Below, one piece after another: positions 13,101 through 27,400 of a stretch of DNA of 64,000 nucleotides (its first letter is position 1; each line of letters begins with the position of its first letter). Location: contig CM037835.1 in the NCBI GenBank assembly GCA_021234535.1, positions 5,394,001-5,458,000 of the forward strand, given 5' to 3'. The translations under genes and the position numbers were made by a program. This stretch comes from Stichopus chloronotus (taxonomy: Eukaryota > Echinodermata > Holothuroidea > Aspidochirotida > Stichopodidae). The notes beneath the pieces were generated by a model. It was not told the origin of the DNA. It ran no database searches and worked only from the letters and a program-made list of their open reading frames with translations.

Positions 13101-15100
13101 CTATATAAAGCCAACACATCTCCCCTCCTCACCCATCCCCCCCCCCCCCCGTCTCATCCTCCCCTTTATGTTGTACACACACAGATTCATCAGTTTCATT
13201 GGAAACAATGTCTAAATGTAATCGTTGGCCCAATTCAGTTTTATTTTTGTCCTTATTTAGAATTCCATCTTCATAAATGTTGGCAGTAACTGCACCAACT
13301 CCATGTATAGCATATATACCGCAGGAAAGTGTGTCAATCATATGCTGTCCATGCCAATAGCAGACGGTCTGTTTAGCGAAACTAGTTATAAACTGATGAC
13401 GTCACGAATGGTATAAGGTGAATTTTGTGGACATCGAACACGTGTGATAAACTTCGATGTAGTTTTGTCATGATGAGTCAGAGAAGGTAAATTTATATGT
13501 TGAAAAGGACACTTAATTTAAATTATCTTTTTGAATATATTTCAAGATATTTCGAATGAGAATGATTATTGCCGATTGATTTTCCAATTACCTTTAGTAA
13601 ACTCATGCTGTCATTACAATGAACCAAATAATGACAAAACAAATTATGTCAGTGGCGGTAAATATCACGTTACTGTCATTTGTAGAGTGTCCCCTCGGTG
13701 GAGAAAGTGTGGAAAGTTTGAACAGAGCTTAGCTTATTTCGACCACTCCGACTCTCGCGCAAGACAGTAAAGATCGATTTACACATTTACTGTAATATCG
13801 CCCTCGACGTTTCAGGTAAATCGTTGATTTTGTCGCAAACGATGCTTCCCCACTACAAGAGGAGGTAACGTCCACACGTAACGACAGAATTACCCACGAT
13901 GAGTAGACTAATGGCGAAATAAATCGATTTTTTTTTTGTCTCGTCCTTTAGATGAGTCTTCGAATTGGACGAAATTCTCCAGTCATATCAGAGGACATCG
14001 AGGTGATCTCGAGTCTGCCAGTAGAGTAAATAAATATAATAATCGATGTAATCAATTAGCGTTTATTTAACAGATATGTATGGCAGTATAGTACGCTGGC
14101 GTAAAACGAATCACAGACAGACGAAGACTAAGACGGAAGCTTAATAAAAATGATATGACTATCACGATAAAATAGTCAAAATAGTCACATTTTAAGGATT
14201 AGTCAACGTAAGAATCATAAATGCAGCGATATTAATGGTATGGTGTCTTATTAATAGAAACTAGAAACAGAAGTAGGGAAAGAAAGATATTCATTAATTG
14301 AAACACAATAATCAGTAACCAAATATAAGTTTTTACTTCTTGTCATTTTGTGTCAAAACATCTATGTCAATACTGATCAAGATAGTGCTTGTCTTTTTCT
14401 CGTCTTTCATTCCCCTTTTTGTTTCATTAATTACAAAATTCTATCTTAAGAGGTGACTCCATTTCCCGTGCTTTTTTCCCTTTCTTAATCCGATGTCAAT
14501 GTTTGATTGTTCTTTACTTAATTAGTGCACAAACATGTTGATCTTGATTTAAATTGATACGAAGTCGTCCGACAGCGTTCAGCAATCACCACGAGAAAAA
14601 CACGTTCATTAAATTCGATCAAAAACAGCGAAAAATTCTTGGAAAAGAAACAAACAAACGACGACTTAATGTTTTTGGGAAGAGATCAAGTTTGAGCTTA
14701 CTTCCTACTTGTTTGTTGATAAACCGTGGAGAACAAACACATATCAGTCAAATCCAGAAGAGGGTCCCTGGAAAGAACATTCTCATTAAGTTGTTAAAGA
14801 AGTTACACAGATTAAGCCTCAAGGCTTGTCACTTTTAAGCGTTACTAAACATGTTTTGCTTCGTCCCTGTCGTTTGCTTTCTCTCTGTTATTTGATGAAA
14901 AATTATATCAGGAATCCAAAATACCACACAGAAATTGAGAATGATAAAGTGTTACTTTAGCTACATGTGTCAGTTTTATGGTATTGATACTTAGTTGTTT
15001 GTGGTGTGTATATATATATATGTATATATAACTTGACAATCTCCTGTAAATATCTAGATAACAAGAAAATATAGCATCAAAAAACGGAAAAATTATCAAT
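10130..15100. other. non-coding, no gene seen
   Basis: I can support no gene in this stretch. Minor features are a TC run at about 10738-10757, a poly-C tract at about 13138-13151, a short duplication of AAAAAGATCTTT near 12066-12093, and TGACGTCA palindromes at 11848-11855 and 13397-13404. A short TA tract occurs at about 15008-15030. Confidence 0.55.
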
Positions 15101-15104
15101 TGTT

Positions 15105-15845
15105 TAGTTATGTTATTTGAACAATTGAACACTTTAACACTTTTCTGCAAATTGCTTTAATGATAATTAATCATATCTTGTCTTTTGACAATTTGCTGCA
15201 AAATGTCCACTTGTTCACTTTTTATTAAGTGAGCAATTGAGCAATTTACTGCAAAATGTCCAAATGACAACTTATTGTACATGGTCAGCTCAACAATTCT
15301 CTACAAATGCTGACTTGTTCGCTTCTTTTCTGAATGAGCAATCAAACAATTTACTGCAAAATGTTTAAATGACAACTAATTACATCCTGTCAATACAACA
15401 ATGTTCTGCGAAATGTTGATTTGATCACTTCTTTGTATGTGAGCAGCTAAGCAATTTTCTGCAGAATGTTAACTTGTTCATATCTCAGTGAGCAACTGAT
15501 AAATTTTCTGCCAGTTGTTCAAATGACAACTTATATCATCATGTAATTTGTATTTCTGGTCTAGGAAGTGAACAAGTGGACATTTTTCAGAAAATTGATG
15601 AAATGACAAGATATGATACGTTGTCATTTGAACATTTTTCAGAAAATTGTTCAGTTGTTCACTTAGTAAAGAGAGTGAACAAGTCAACATTTTGCAGAAA
15701 ATTGTTCAATTGCTCACTAAGAAAAAAAGTGAACAAGTAACAGTCAAGATATGATAAGTGGTCATTCACACATTTTGCAGAAAATTGTTCAATTGCTCAC
15801 TTAGAGAGAAAGGGAACATTTTGTCAACATTTTGCATGTTTCACT
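15105..15845. repeat. fold-back array of about 52-bp units that reverses polarity
   Basis: The left half repeats a TTTNCTGCAAAATGTCC-type core at about 15192, 15246, 15297, 15350, 15401, 15456 and 15505, spaced 49-55 bp. The cores are followed alternately by ACTTGTTCAC...GAGCAA and AAATGACAACTTAT. From about 15545 the same motifs appear as their reverse complement (ACATTTTGCAGAAAATTG at about 15581, 15632, 15687, 15770 and 15820). The whole could fold into an imperfect long hairpin, and individual units contain smaller inverted repeats (TTGTTCACTT with AAGTGAGCAA). I see no transposase. It may be a fold-back element or a satellite seeded by one. Confidence 0.8.
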
Positions 15846-15986
15846 GAATCATACCGTCATGTAACGGCTGGGGATCTTTTAAACCTTGTAACTTAACAAA
15901 GATATTTGTTCCATCTGTTTTGCTTGCACATCACCTATTCCTCATGTTACAAAGTGACGTCATTATTATACCACAGACGGTGACAC

Positions 15987-16339
15987 TTAAAGGGAAACAG
16001 GGCGTTTGTTTCACGGAAAACAAACATATTTTCAAAACCAATGTTAGTGGACATAGAATGATAGGTTATTCAAAAAAAGGAAGGACAGCAGCCTTCTTTT
16101 CAAGAACTAAGTTTCTCACAGATAGAAATTCAGTTGTTTGTTGTTCAGCAATAATTTGTTCACCCAAACTTTTCAAAATTCAAATGATGCATCTTCCGTT
16201 ACTCAACGCATGCATAATGTTTTTATGAGATGAAGCTTTTGCAGATGTTTATTGATAAGAATGAATGGTTTGACAATGAATACGGCCATTTTATTTGTAT
16301 GCCATGTTGGCATATTCTAAACACCCTATTACCCTTTAA
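15987..16339. mobile_element. TTAA-flanked MITE family A, copy 1 (353 bp)
   Basis: The element is bounded by TTAA at 15987-15990 and 16336-16339. The ends are inverted: AGGGAAACAGGGCGTTT on the left, with its near reverse complement CACCCTATTACCCT on the right. The interior matches copies at 37132 and 51158 almost throughout, including TTCACCCAAACTTTTCAAAA and the CAAATGATGCATCTTCCGTT block. No transposase is encoded. A TTAA target duplication is typical of piggyBac-type insertion, so I infer a non-autonomous piggyBac-like element. The Pro/Leu-containing open frames inside it are not genes. Confidence 0.85.
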
Positions 16340-16680
16340 ACTCCCACTCTCTTTTTCCAGGTTTTACAGATCTACGAATGTAGCATTAATTCTAAACTTA
16401 CGGAGTACGATGCTAAATCCCATGTAAAAAGAAATGACAGATATCTGAAGTCTGATTTGGTGAAAAAGTGAAAAATATCAAACTCAATACCCGGTGATTA
16501 GAACTCAAACTATTCCTCATTCTGGTGTGGACGATCCACCAACTGAGACTTATCAGAAATGTTACAATGATCCATCTGAAATTCAATCATGAACCGAAGA
16601 TGGATCATGATTAAAAGACTGGAATGTTGTTTTAAACAGAGACACGAAACGACACAGACGGTAAATGATATATAAATATT
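16340..16680. other. non-coding spacer, nothing seen
   Basis: Unique-looking sequence between the MITE and the microsatellite pair. There is no supported gene. Confidence 0.5.
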
Positions 16681-16683
16681 AGA

Positions 16684-16737
16684 TGAAATGGAATGAAATG
16701 AAATGAAATGAAATGAAAGGAACCCCCTGCCCCTCCA

Positions 16738-16776
<39 letters not shown>
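16684..16776. repeat. (AAATG)n followed by (CA)n microsatellites
   Basis: A pentanucleotide GAAAT run at about 16684-16718 is followed, after a short C-rich spacer, by an uninterrupted (CA)n tract at about 16739-16776. Confidence 0.9.
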
Positions 16777-16781
<5 letters not shown>

Positions 16782-17910
16782 TACAGCTCTAGGTTGAAGT
16801 TGTCAGTTGAAGGAACTGTTCCTTCATGGTAGTGTATCACTCAATCACAGCAGTCACTTATCGTGAAACGGTCTTACATCAAGATCATTTCTAAAGGGTA
16901 AATTCGATAGTTTTCTACAGCTAACACTCTCCAACCAGTCCCCCTTAATGTATGATGGTCTTCCCTGGTGTGAAAATAGTATAGACATTTTTGAATGACA
17001 ATATTTAATTTCACATTTTGACATTGCTTTGGTATTGTCATTTCGTAAAATCGTGAAAAATATCTTATTAGCAACCCGTTTAGATTAAAAGATCTCCTCT
17101 TTATAGTTAAGTCATGATTTGAAGCAATAGTTGGAAGACTACATGAAATGCCTTTTGTTTGATTCTGTGATAATGTCAGATGCAAGAGCTCTTACTTACC
17201 ACGGAAAGTTAATCTTTTATTTCATCGTGTGACACAGCTTTCATATTGGGCAGAAATAGGCCGCCTAAAGCAACACTTAGATTTTACTTGTCGCTTACGA
17301 ATTACATTTAACTTGTCTTACATTGATCTTACACATCTCTATGCAAATGTGTTAAGAGCTTTCCTTGAAAGGGAGACTTGAAAGTAAGAGGAATGTCATT
17401 AGAAAATTAGAAAGACCCTGGGCCTTTCATAAATAAATCAAGAGCAGTTACTTAATCTATGTCCAATCAAAATAATATGAAGTAACCATTCAGCCGACTT
17501 GGTTTGATTTACTTTGTTTTGCTCCATTCTGCAGTCTAGAAAGGGAGACGGGGGTTAAAAGGTGTGACAACAGGTAAGTGTAGACTAAGTGGCTTTCTCT
17601 TGTCAGTGTTTTCTCCTATTTTGGTTAGGGAGTGTAGATATGGGACAGGCTTAGGGTGGGGGATGGCCTTCATGATTCTAACAGCGATTGACAGACTAAA
17701 AAACTGAGAATGTATCACAAAAACACATCTATTGTAACTTTGAAAACAACAGTCCACTAAGTCAAATATCTTTAAATGAAAATAAATTCCCTTTTTCTTT
17801 TCTTCTGTGTCGATTCAAAACATTGTCTAGAGGCACTCTTGAAATATAAGGGAAGAATACATTTCATTCGGTAACGTTTAACCAGGGTGGTTTTTCTTTT
17901 GTGTGTGTTT
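16777..17910. other. non-coding, no gene seen
   Basis: No supported gene or repeat family is visible in this stretch. Minus-strand open frames at 16874-17185 and 17536-17757 lack recognisable domains. Confidence 0.5.
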
Positions 17911-17913
17911 GTG

Positions 17914-20865
<2,952 letters not shown>

Positions 20866-20866
20866 C

Positions 20867-20869
<3 letters not shown>

Positions 20870-20953
<84 letters not shown>
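20870..20953. repeat. (TA)n microsatellite, about 42 units
   Basis: A pure TA tract of about 84 bp. The open frame across it encodes only Ile/Tyr polymer. Confidence 0.97.
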
Positions 20954-20957
<4 letters not shown>

Positions 20958-21524
20958 TGTATGCTATACGGCATTGTATGCTACACGGTACTGACATTTT
21001 TTACATTCATCGAATGAAATGCTCTTACTTGAAGTAACACACAAAATATCGATATACGTTTGCCTTCCTTAGATTATGATTTAGTTTTTCCCCCGACTCT
21101 AAAGGAGTGACGAAATCAAAAGACTTAATAGCTAGTTCTTTCTTGACTTCAGGTCTTGCAAGATTCACCTCACTAATTCAAAAAGTCATTGTTCTAGACA
21201 CTTTGAGGTTGTTGAATTCTCTTTCTGTTGCATTTTAGAATACAGATTGAATGGAACGACTTTCTAAGCACTCTTAAATTTGCCCAGGCAGAGGTAACCA
21301 GAAACATTATCCTTCTGGGTTAAAAGTAGGTCTAACTTCCCTTCGTCGATTTATGGAATAATTGACAGTTGAACCACGACTTTGAAACGCGAAACATTCA
21401 CACTTCACATTAAAGATTACGATACAATTTTCAACTGCAAGTAAGGTCTTTATATAAAAGTTCCATACTTTGATCTTCAAAGCTGTATAGTATAGACGTG
21501 GTGGTTGCGACCGGGATGTGGGAT

Positions 21525-21845
21525 GTACCCCCCCCCCCCACGCTCTGCGGCCAACCAATGGTGGCGCTTCGTTTAGATAGTCCCGCTGTTATTCACCCTC
21601 ATGTATTTTTTTTTCGTTTCACCGAGGCTGATAGTGTCTTATCGTGAAGACTACATTCTTCTTTATAAAATTCTGGATTTGCTCCTGATAATGTACTCGT
21701 ACTGTCCGAAACTGTCGCATTGGCGCCGCCACTCAGTTGGAAAATTACATCTAACCAGTTGGAAGTTGGACTCTTCACACGTCCCTCACAACCCCCACCC
21801 CGCCCCCTCTCCGCTAAATATATGACCCCAGCTAGCCCTGAGTAC
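21525..21845. repeat. interspersed repeat family C, copy 1
   Basis: The segment shares ordered text with 38005-38335: AATGGTGGCGCTT, GATAGTCCCGC, GAGGCTGATAGTGTC or GAGCCTGATAGTGTC, AATTCTGGAT, AACTGTC and ATATGACCCC. Part of it (GCTTnGTTTAGATAG...CACCCTC...TTTC...CACCGA) also matches 56395-56465. It encodes no recognisable protein. This is probably a degraded transposon-derived repeat. Confidence 0.75.
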
Positions 21846-22440
21846 AGCTGGTAAAAAATAATAAAACATAAAACTGACATATTTAGTTTGCTACATGTTA
21901 CTTCCTTGCACTAAACACAATGATAATATATTAAAAATAAAGCGTGTGATAATGTATTCCAAATAAACCTGTAATCTTACTCCTTCCCGTAGAGATCAAA
22001 ACAGTGGACACGTAAGAGTTCATTATCAACACACAAACACACAAAGTGATGACAGCACAGATTTTGTCACACATCTTTTTTAGGTGTGATACATGCAACT
22101 CGGTTTATGTCAATAAAACTGATGGTCATTTGAGATTACCATAGGGGCCATCTTCTTAAAACCAAAACTGCTGATATGTTATAAATATCACGTACGTTAA
22201 CAGTCTTACAGGAACTTAATAAACATTTTTTTATTAAACAAAGATTATCTGACATCATAGTAAATCGACTACGCTGAAATAAAGTTAAGATTAAGCATCT
22301 CCATGCTGATCGAGCAACACTATCCAGGATCATGCTAATCACTACTTATACCAGATACGGTATACTGTAGAAGTGAAAGTTGCCGAGGGGAGCTCAATAC
22401 AGTACGGGGAACCTTAAACACAGTTTTCTACGAAGGTAAT
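21846..22440. other. non-coding, nothing seen
   Basis: Unique-looking AT-rich sequence between family C copy 1 and the fold-back element. There is no supported gene. Confidence 0.5.
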
Positions 22441-22446
22441 GACTTG

Positions 22447-22590
22447 ATTGTATGTTAGGGTAATCACAACTTTTCTCATCACGTTGCTCAATTAAGTTGT
22501 AATGAGTTGGTAATTTATACATTATAACTTAATTGAGTAACACGATCACCGGATGAGGGAAAAAAGTTTGACTACCTTAACATACAATAA
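22447..22590. mobile_element. short fold-back (hairpin) element
   Basis: Two arms of about 60 bp are inverted around a short centre. ATTGTATGTTAGGGTA at the left end pairs with TACCTTAACATACAAT at the right end. Further in, TTGCTCAATTAAGTTGTAAT pairs with ATTATAACTTAATTGAGTAA. There are no coding frames and no convincing target-site duplication. It is probably a hairpin-type MITE, or a single palindromic duplication. Confidence 0.75.
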
Positions 22591-23694
22591 ATTCTTCGGT
22601 GTCACAGTAACGATGGCGCACTGCATTATTCCGGATATTTGCGAGTTGGTTACAGTGCGGTATCTTTGTCACTTCTTTTTTTTTAACTCATGGTTCTCAC
22701 AGCGTTATATGGCTTGGCATGTGTGATCAGACGTCGCTTGCTGTGATGTGTGTGTAACTGTACGTACACAAAACTGTACATAGACTGTACGTAATTCGAA
22801 AAGCTTTAAACTTTTTTTCAAGGATGATTTTAAGACTGCTGAAGGAGACGATAAGCTTAAGCCATCGGATAGGTACGTGCTGAATATATGTTGTTGTTGC
22901 TACGAATGGTTCCCGAAGTAACGGATACTTCATACAAATGACTGCTTGCAGACTAACAGCCACCACTACACATGACTCCTTGTTTGGTTTAACACGGATA
23001 TAAACATCACCGTGGGAATGAGCTGGGTTTGTTTTCAAATTCGGATCTGACCTCTCTTCGAACGATTCCTCGGACCCAAAGTTTACATTTTTTTGCATCC
23101 AGTTGTGTTTACTGTTGGATCGTTTTCGTAATTTGGACTTTCAGTTTGTACACTACGTATCGTGGATTATGTACGTGGATTTATATGGGCCATATGTACC
23201 GTAGCTCCTGCATATCAGACTACAATTCGCTAACGCAAGCGTCATTTGCAGATTTTTGTGTTATTTCTGAATTTGCCTGTATCGTGATAATTCAGTGATC
23301 ACGTAGGGCTTGTATGGAACTATGATAATAGAAACACGAAACAAAGACCCGTGTCATTAGTATATAGGCTGTCTCGTAACTCGTCGCAAACTATATCTGT
23401 GTCGTTTTGGTGTAAATGTTTCCACTTTTCTGACTCGGAAACGCTAAGTTTATGAAATAAAAAAAATGTGTGATCATTTAGCCTACTAATTAAGTAGTGA
23501 GCAGATATCAATCTCAAATTGGCCATGGACCATTTGCTTCTTTACCCTATATAGATACAAATCTGATGACTATATTAAGAGTACCAAAAACATCGACTTT
23601 TTACTAATGTGGTTTATGTTAACTAGAAGAACCTACCAAACTTTTTCTATAACTTTGTTTTTAACATCTACGATATTCGACACGTTCACTTTCC
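22591..23694. other. upstream region of the receptor exon
   Basis: There is no supported exon. A TATATAG word at about 23547-23553 lies about 145 bp before the receptor ATG and could be a core promoter or be chance. An alternative is that this is a 5' UTR intron, because TTCACTTTCCAG directly precedes the ATG and reads as a good splice acceptor. Confidence 0.4.
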
Positions 23695-23697
23695 AGC

Positions 23698-24482
23698 ATG
23701 CATCTTTGGATCACTTTACCAAATTTAAGAGCAATGACAATGGTGCCGGTAGTGACACTTATTGCATTTGCTAATTTAGGGACTCTGCCAAACGACCCCC
23801 TCAGCTACACCATCCTCCTCCTCCACCCCTGTGGGGGATGGCAAGGAAATTTACCACATGCTTGTGATGCTGCCAGATGACGACTCAAAATCTTTCTCTT
23901 TTAACGTGGTAGTGCCAGGAATAAAACTGGCCATTGATAAACTCACAGGAGTAAATTTTTCAAGAAACATAGAATTTGCAGTGAACTTCACCAATTCTAT
24001 GTGTGATAGCACAGCACCCGCTTTAAACTTTATCGATTCCTTGCGGGCGGACAAACTCGACGTCGTCATAGGCCCCGCGTGCCTCTACGCATGTGCCCCC
24101 GTCGCCAGATACGTTAGGCACTACGCCAAGGCAATGGTCTCGGGTGCCTGCCTTGCCGGACCCTTCAAGGATAAGGAGGAATACTTTTTAACCCGCCTGT
24201 CACCCGACTTTACAGGTATAACCCCGGCCGTGACTGCACTCGTGGATAAATTCGAATGGAAGCGAGTCTGTATCTTTTTCTATCAATCGTATTTGGATAA
24301 GGTGAATTTTGACTGTGCGCAAACGATCCCATCAATACGGACAAACCTTCACAAAGTCTCAGGGTTGGAGGACGAACACGTAATACCTCATCCATTTGAC
24401 ACTTTCGGTTTTGAAAGTAACAAGACGGCTAGGACAAAGATGTACAGGGATCGACTAAAATTAATTGTTGAGGACTGCCGCA
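23698..24482 (+). CDS. natriuretic-peptide-receptor-type receptor (membrane guanylate cyclase or NPR-C-like), N-terminal extracellular exon, partial
   Basis: This is the first recognisable exon of a single-pass receptor whose extracellular ANF_receptor (class-I periplasmic-binding-like) domain binds a peptide ligand. Members either make cGMP through an intracellular guanylate cyclase domain or act as clearance receptors. Which type this is cannot be told, because only the N-terminal lobe is visible. The domain reads from about 23831 to 24481. Numbering from codon 23831, it shows the strand/helix pattern starting HMLVMLP, then DKLDVVIGPACLYACAPVAR (residues 75-94), ACLAGPF, and FEWKRVCIFFY (141-151). 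Cys58 and Cys84 are 26 apart, the same spacing as the first disulfide of NPR-A (Cys60-Cys86), and Cys162 aligns with the first Cys of the second loop. N-glycosylation sequons are NFS, NFT and NKT. The exon ends GACTGCCGCA before GTGAGTAC at 24483 (phase 1), just before the family's conserved VxxxC strand. An ATG at 23698 follows a TTTCCAG acceptor and opens a signal peptide (hydrophobic MVPVVTLIAFANLG), but in frame 1, whereas the domain is in frame 2. Frame 2 has a TAG at 23777-23779. Either one base is extra in this sequence, or the exon truly starts at 23780 from an upstream donor. Confidence 0.85.
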
Positions 24483-24490
24483 GTGAGTAC
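24483..24490 (+). other. splice donor of the receptor exon
   Basis: GTGAGTAC follows coding sequence that matches the family up to this point. Reading through gives only a few more codons before a TAA at 24506-24508. The +1 to +6 bases GTGAGT match the animal 5' splice-site consensus. The intron phase is 1. Confidence 0.75.
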
Positions 24491-27400
24491 ACCTTTATAT
24501 ATTTCTAAGATGTAATTTGTCATTTTTCTACTCACTATAGAACCCTAAATACACCTGCAGTGTATTCTCAGAGAAAGTAACGAAAAGTGTCACTGACCGT
24601 GTAGCATTAACATAAAAGATGAAGAAGCAAAATGTATTCAGATAAGAAAAAAAAAACGACTTTTGTTAAAGTTTGTTACATACAAGTCAAGCCATGTTTA
24701 ACCTGATATCATAAACAACGTAAGTGGAGAGAACTTCCAGGAGGGTGGTAAGGAGCTGGCAAGCCAACAATCGTTGTTTGTTACCTTGGATACATTCATC
24801 TATATTGAGACATGCACTAAATTCTATCGGTAATTACCTCGTCCAATATGTCAGGGATACCAACGTAGGTTAGGTGGGTACAATATAGGCTCTATAGTTG
24901 ACCATCGGTTATTTTATGTCTCTAGTAAAGCAATTGACAATGACGCACGTTGACTTGTAACGAAATTACTTTGCCTGCACTGAAAGAAATACAGATCTTG
25001 TTTGCGCTTCGCATGTCGAAAACATGTAACGAGTTTAAATATACAGTTTGCTCCTAATAGTCCCCTTGAGGACAGCAGTGACCGTGCACTGTACAGACAG
25101 TGTTTGCATTTGATAAATCTTGATTTTGATAAACAAAATGAACCCTGTAAGTTGTCCGCTTACCAACAAATCTAGTGATCTATTAATCTATTATGCAAGT
25201 AATCAATATATCTGTATAGGAGACCATATGGCTAACATAAATAAACATAAATTTCAGTTTTCAACTTGGCTGTTACTACTAATGTTTGCATTGGTCTTTT
25301 AACCGTTTACATCAGTTAACTACATATCTTTGACCACTGAAAATGAAATGTTACTTGTCCCCAAAAAGCCAGCTCATTAAAACGGGCCGGTATACAGGTA
25401 ATCGGCAACGTTGTGTCGTCACTGTATACTTTGTAGTCTATTTAATATTTTTTTCATATATTTATTTTTTTAATATTTTTTTCAAAACCTATACCTCACA
25501 GTGTATGTATGAAGAAATTATATTGACAAAAAACTCTGATCATCGTATTTGTGACTGGGTGAGGTGTGCGTGGGGCATGACTACATTTATTTTATACAGA
25601 AGGATGCCCTCATATCAGTTATCACTACTCATTGTCACAAAGATATATGAACCGTAAAACTGAACTGAAAATATATGAACTGTAAATATATGAACTGTAA
25701 AATACATGAATTTAACCACGAAATTTAACAAGAAGCCATTAAATGAATTGAAGAAACTTAGTTTTGCCGTGAAAGCTGTGTACATCACATGATTTGAAGC
25801 GACATTTTCAATTTTTTCTGCTACTACGCTACATTAAGTTGTTTGTTTTATATCCCTTTAAACCACTCCAGCAATGTACAACCACTTAGATTACGTTTAA
25901 ACCACTAAATCACTTGCAAAATAGGTTAAGTTGTTTAAAAACGCGATTTTAATTGCAAAATTAAATTTTAACAGAATGAAAATCAACATTAAACAAGAAA
26001 TAGGTCTTCTTGGAACATTGCTCTACATATCGATTTTGATGGTTTTTCGTTTTTTTTTTTGTTTTTGTTTTTTTTTGCTGCATGTGATGATGGGGGCTTA
26101 TGTTTTGATATTTATCGCTTTTACATTTATTTTCATTGGAATATCTGATTAATATTTCAGGTATGGCAAACTGACGAGAAAGAAATTTTCGAAAGGGTAT
26201 TATCGATTATCTAGGTCCTAACTCCTCTTTCTCAGAGGTAAGCGCCTTAAGAGAATTATGAAAAAGGTAGTCATGTGGAATTCTGAACAGCCCAAAATGA
26301 AAAAAAGTGGATGAAATCCACAAAAGAATTGAGAGAAACTTTACTAACGAAAATACAGTTAGCAGCTACTGTTATGAGACTTTTATAATACTCAGTTATC
26401 TCATGCATCTTTGTTCTGAATATATTCCCCGAAGATTCCGAGTTTCAATGTTATAGCGGAAAGGATGGGGTAATTGCTATTTCTTCCTGTGTCACATCAG
26501 CACCGTTGCTCCATCTTTTTTAAGCATGTCACACTCGGCAAGACACATGCATGTGCACATACTTCTTAACCCCTCCATCTCACCTCAAAAAAAAAAATGA
26601 TTATGTGATTATTGGGATTTAGTCACTACCAGAATTACCAAATAAGGTAAAAACTACTTATCTACTATGACATGTGTGGATAATTAAGGACAATTATGAC
26701 TTTTACGGTAATCTCTCCTTCCTTTCTGTGTTCGTCGTCCTTAGATATATTGCACAACATATTTTGGCTGGTGCATAGGATCTCTCGAGGGGTTTTGTCT
26801 TAAAGGGTTTAGCTATGAAATTGTCAGAAATTAAAAACGTAACTTACTAACTTGCAATCTGCATTTCGAAGAGCACAAATTCTTTCTCTTATAGCGTCTG
26901 TGGCGGAAGTTAGTGTTTGATCTTAACCCCCCCCCCTTTAATATTTCCACCCCTCCTTCAATCACTCATCACCGTCAACATCCTGGTATTGGAACATCGT
27001 CACCTCTTTTCATGTTTCGAGTCATTGTACGTTTCTAGGAATGGTTTTGTCGTCTCCTATAATATTCTCGTGTCTTTGAGGGACTCTTAAATTCAGTGCG
27101 AGGTCGTGTTATGCTTTTGTTCCAAATCAAACAAAATTCTTAGTTTAGTCAATCCTTGCTGTCAAAGTGCAGATATTATTGTGGATTTAATTATTAGTCC
27201 ATGTACAATAAACACGGTGTAACTTACAAGACAAAAAACCCAAATCAAAAAACCTTCGACGATGTATCAAAAAAATGTTTATTTTAACATGAATTACACT
27301 TTCCTATGGAAAATCAATACATGTTTCTGCAACATGTCATCACACCGTCATCGTCAGAGTTTACCAACTCCTTACCCTGTTATTTGGGTTTTTTCTTCTT

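Noticed and set aside
15105..15845. CRISPR-like array
   Set aside because: The units are degenerate, the spacers are also repeated, polarity reverses, and the genome is eukaryotic.
23546..23560. TATATAG as a receptor TATA box
   Set aside because: Plausible in position, but TA-rich words are everywhere here and the acceptor-like sequence before the ATG argues that transcription starts further upstream. Not called as a promoter.
23831..23880. GTG at 23831 as the start codon of the receptor frame
   Set aside because: Animal nuclear genes start with ATG. The frame is simply open back to 23780, and the start must lie elsewhere.
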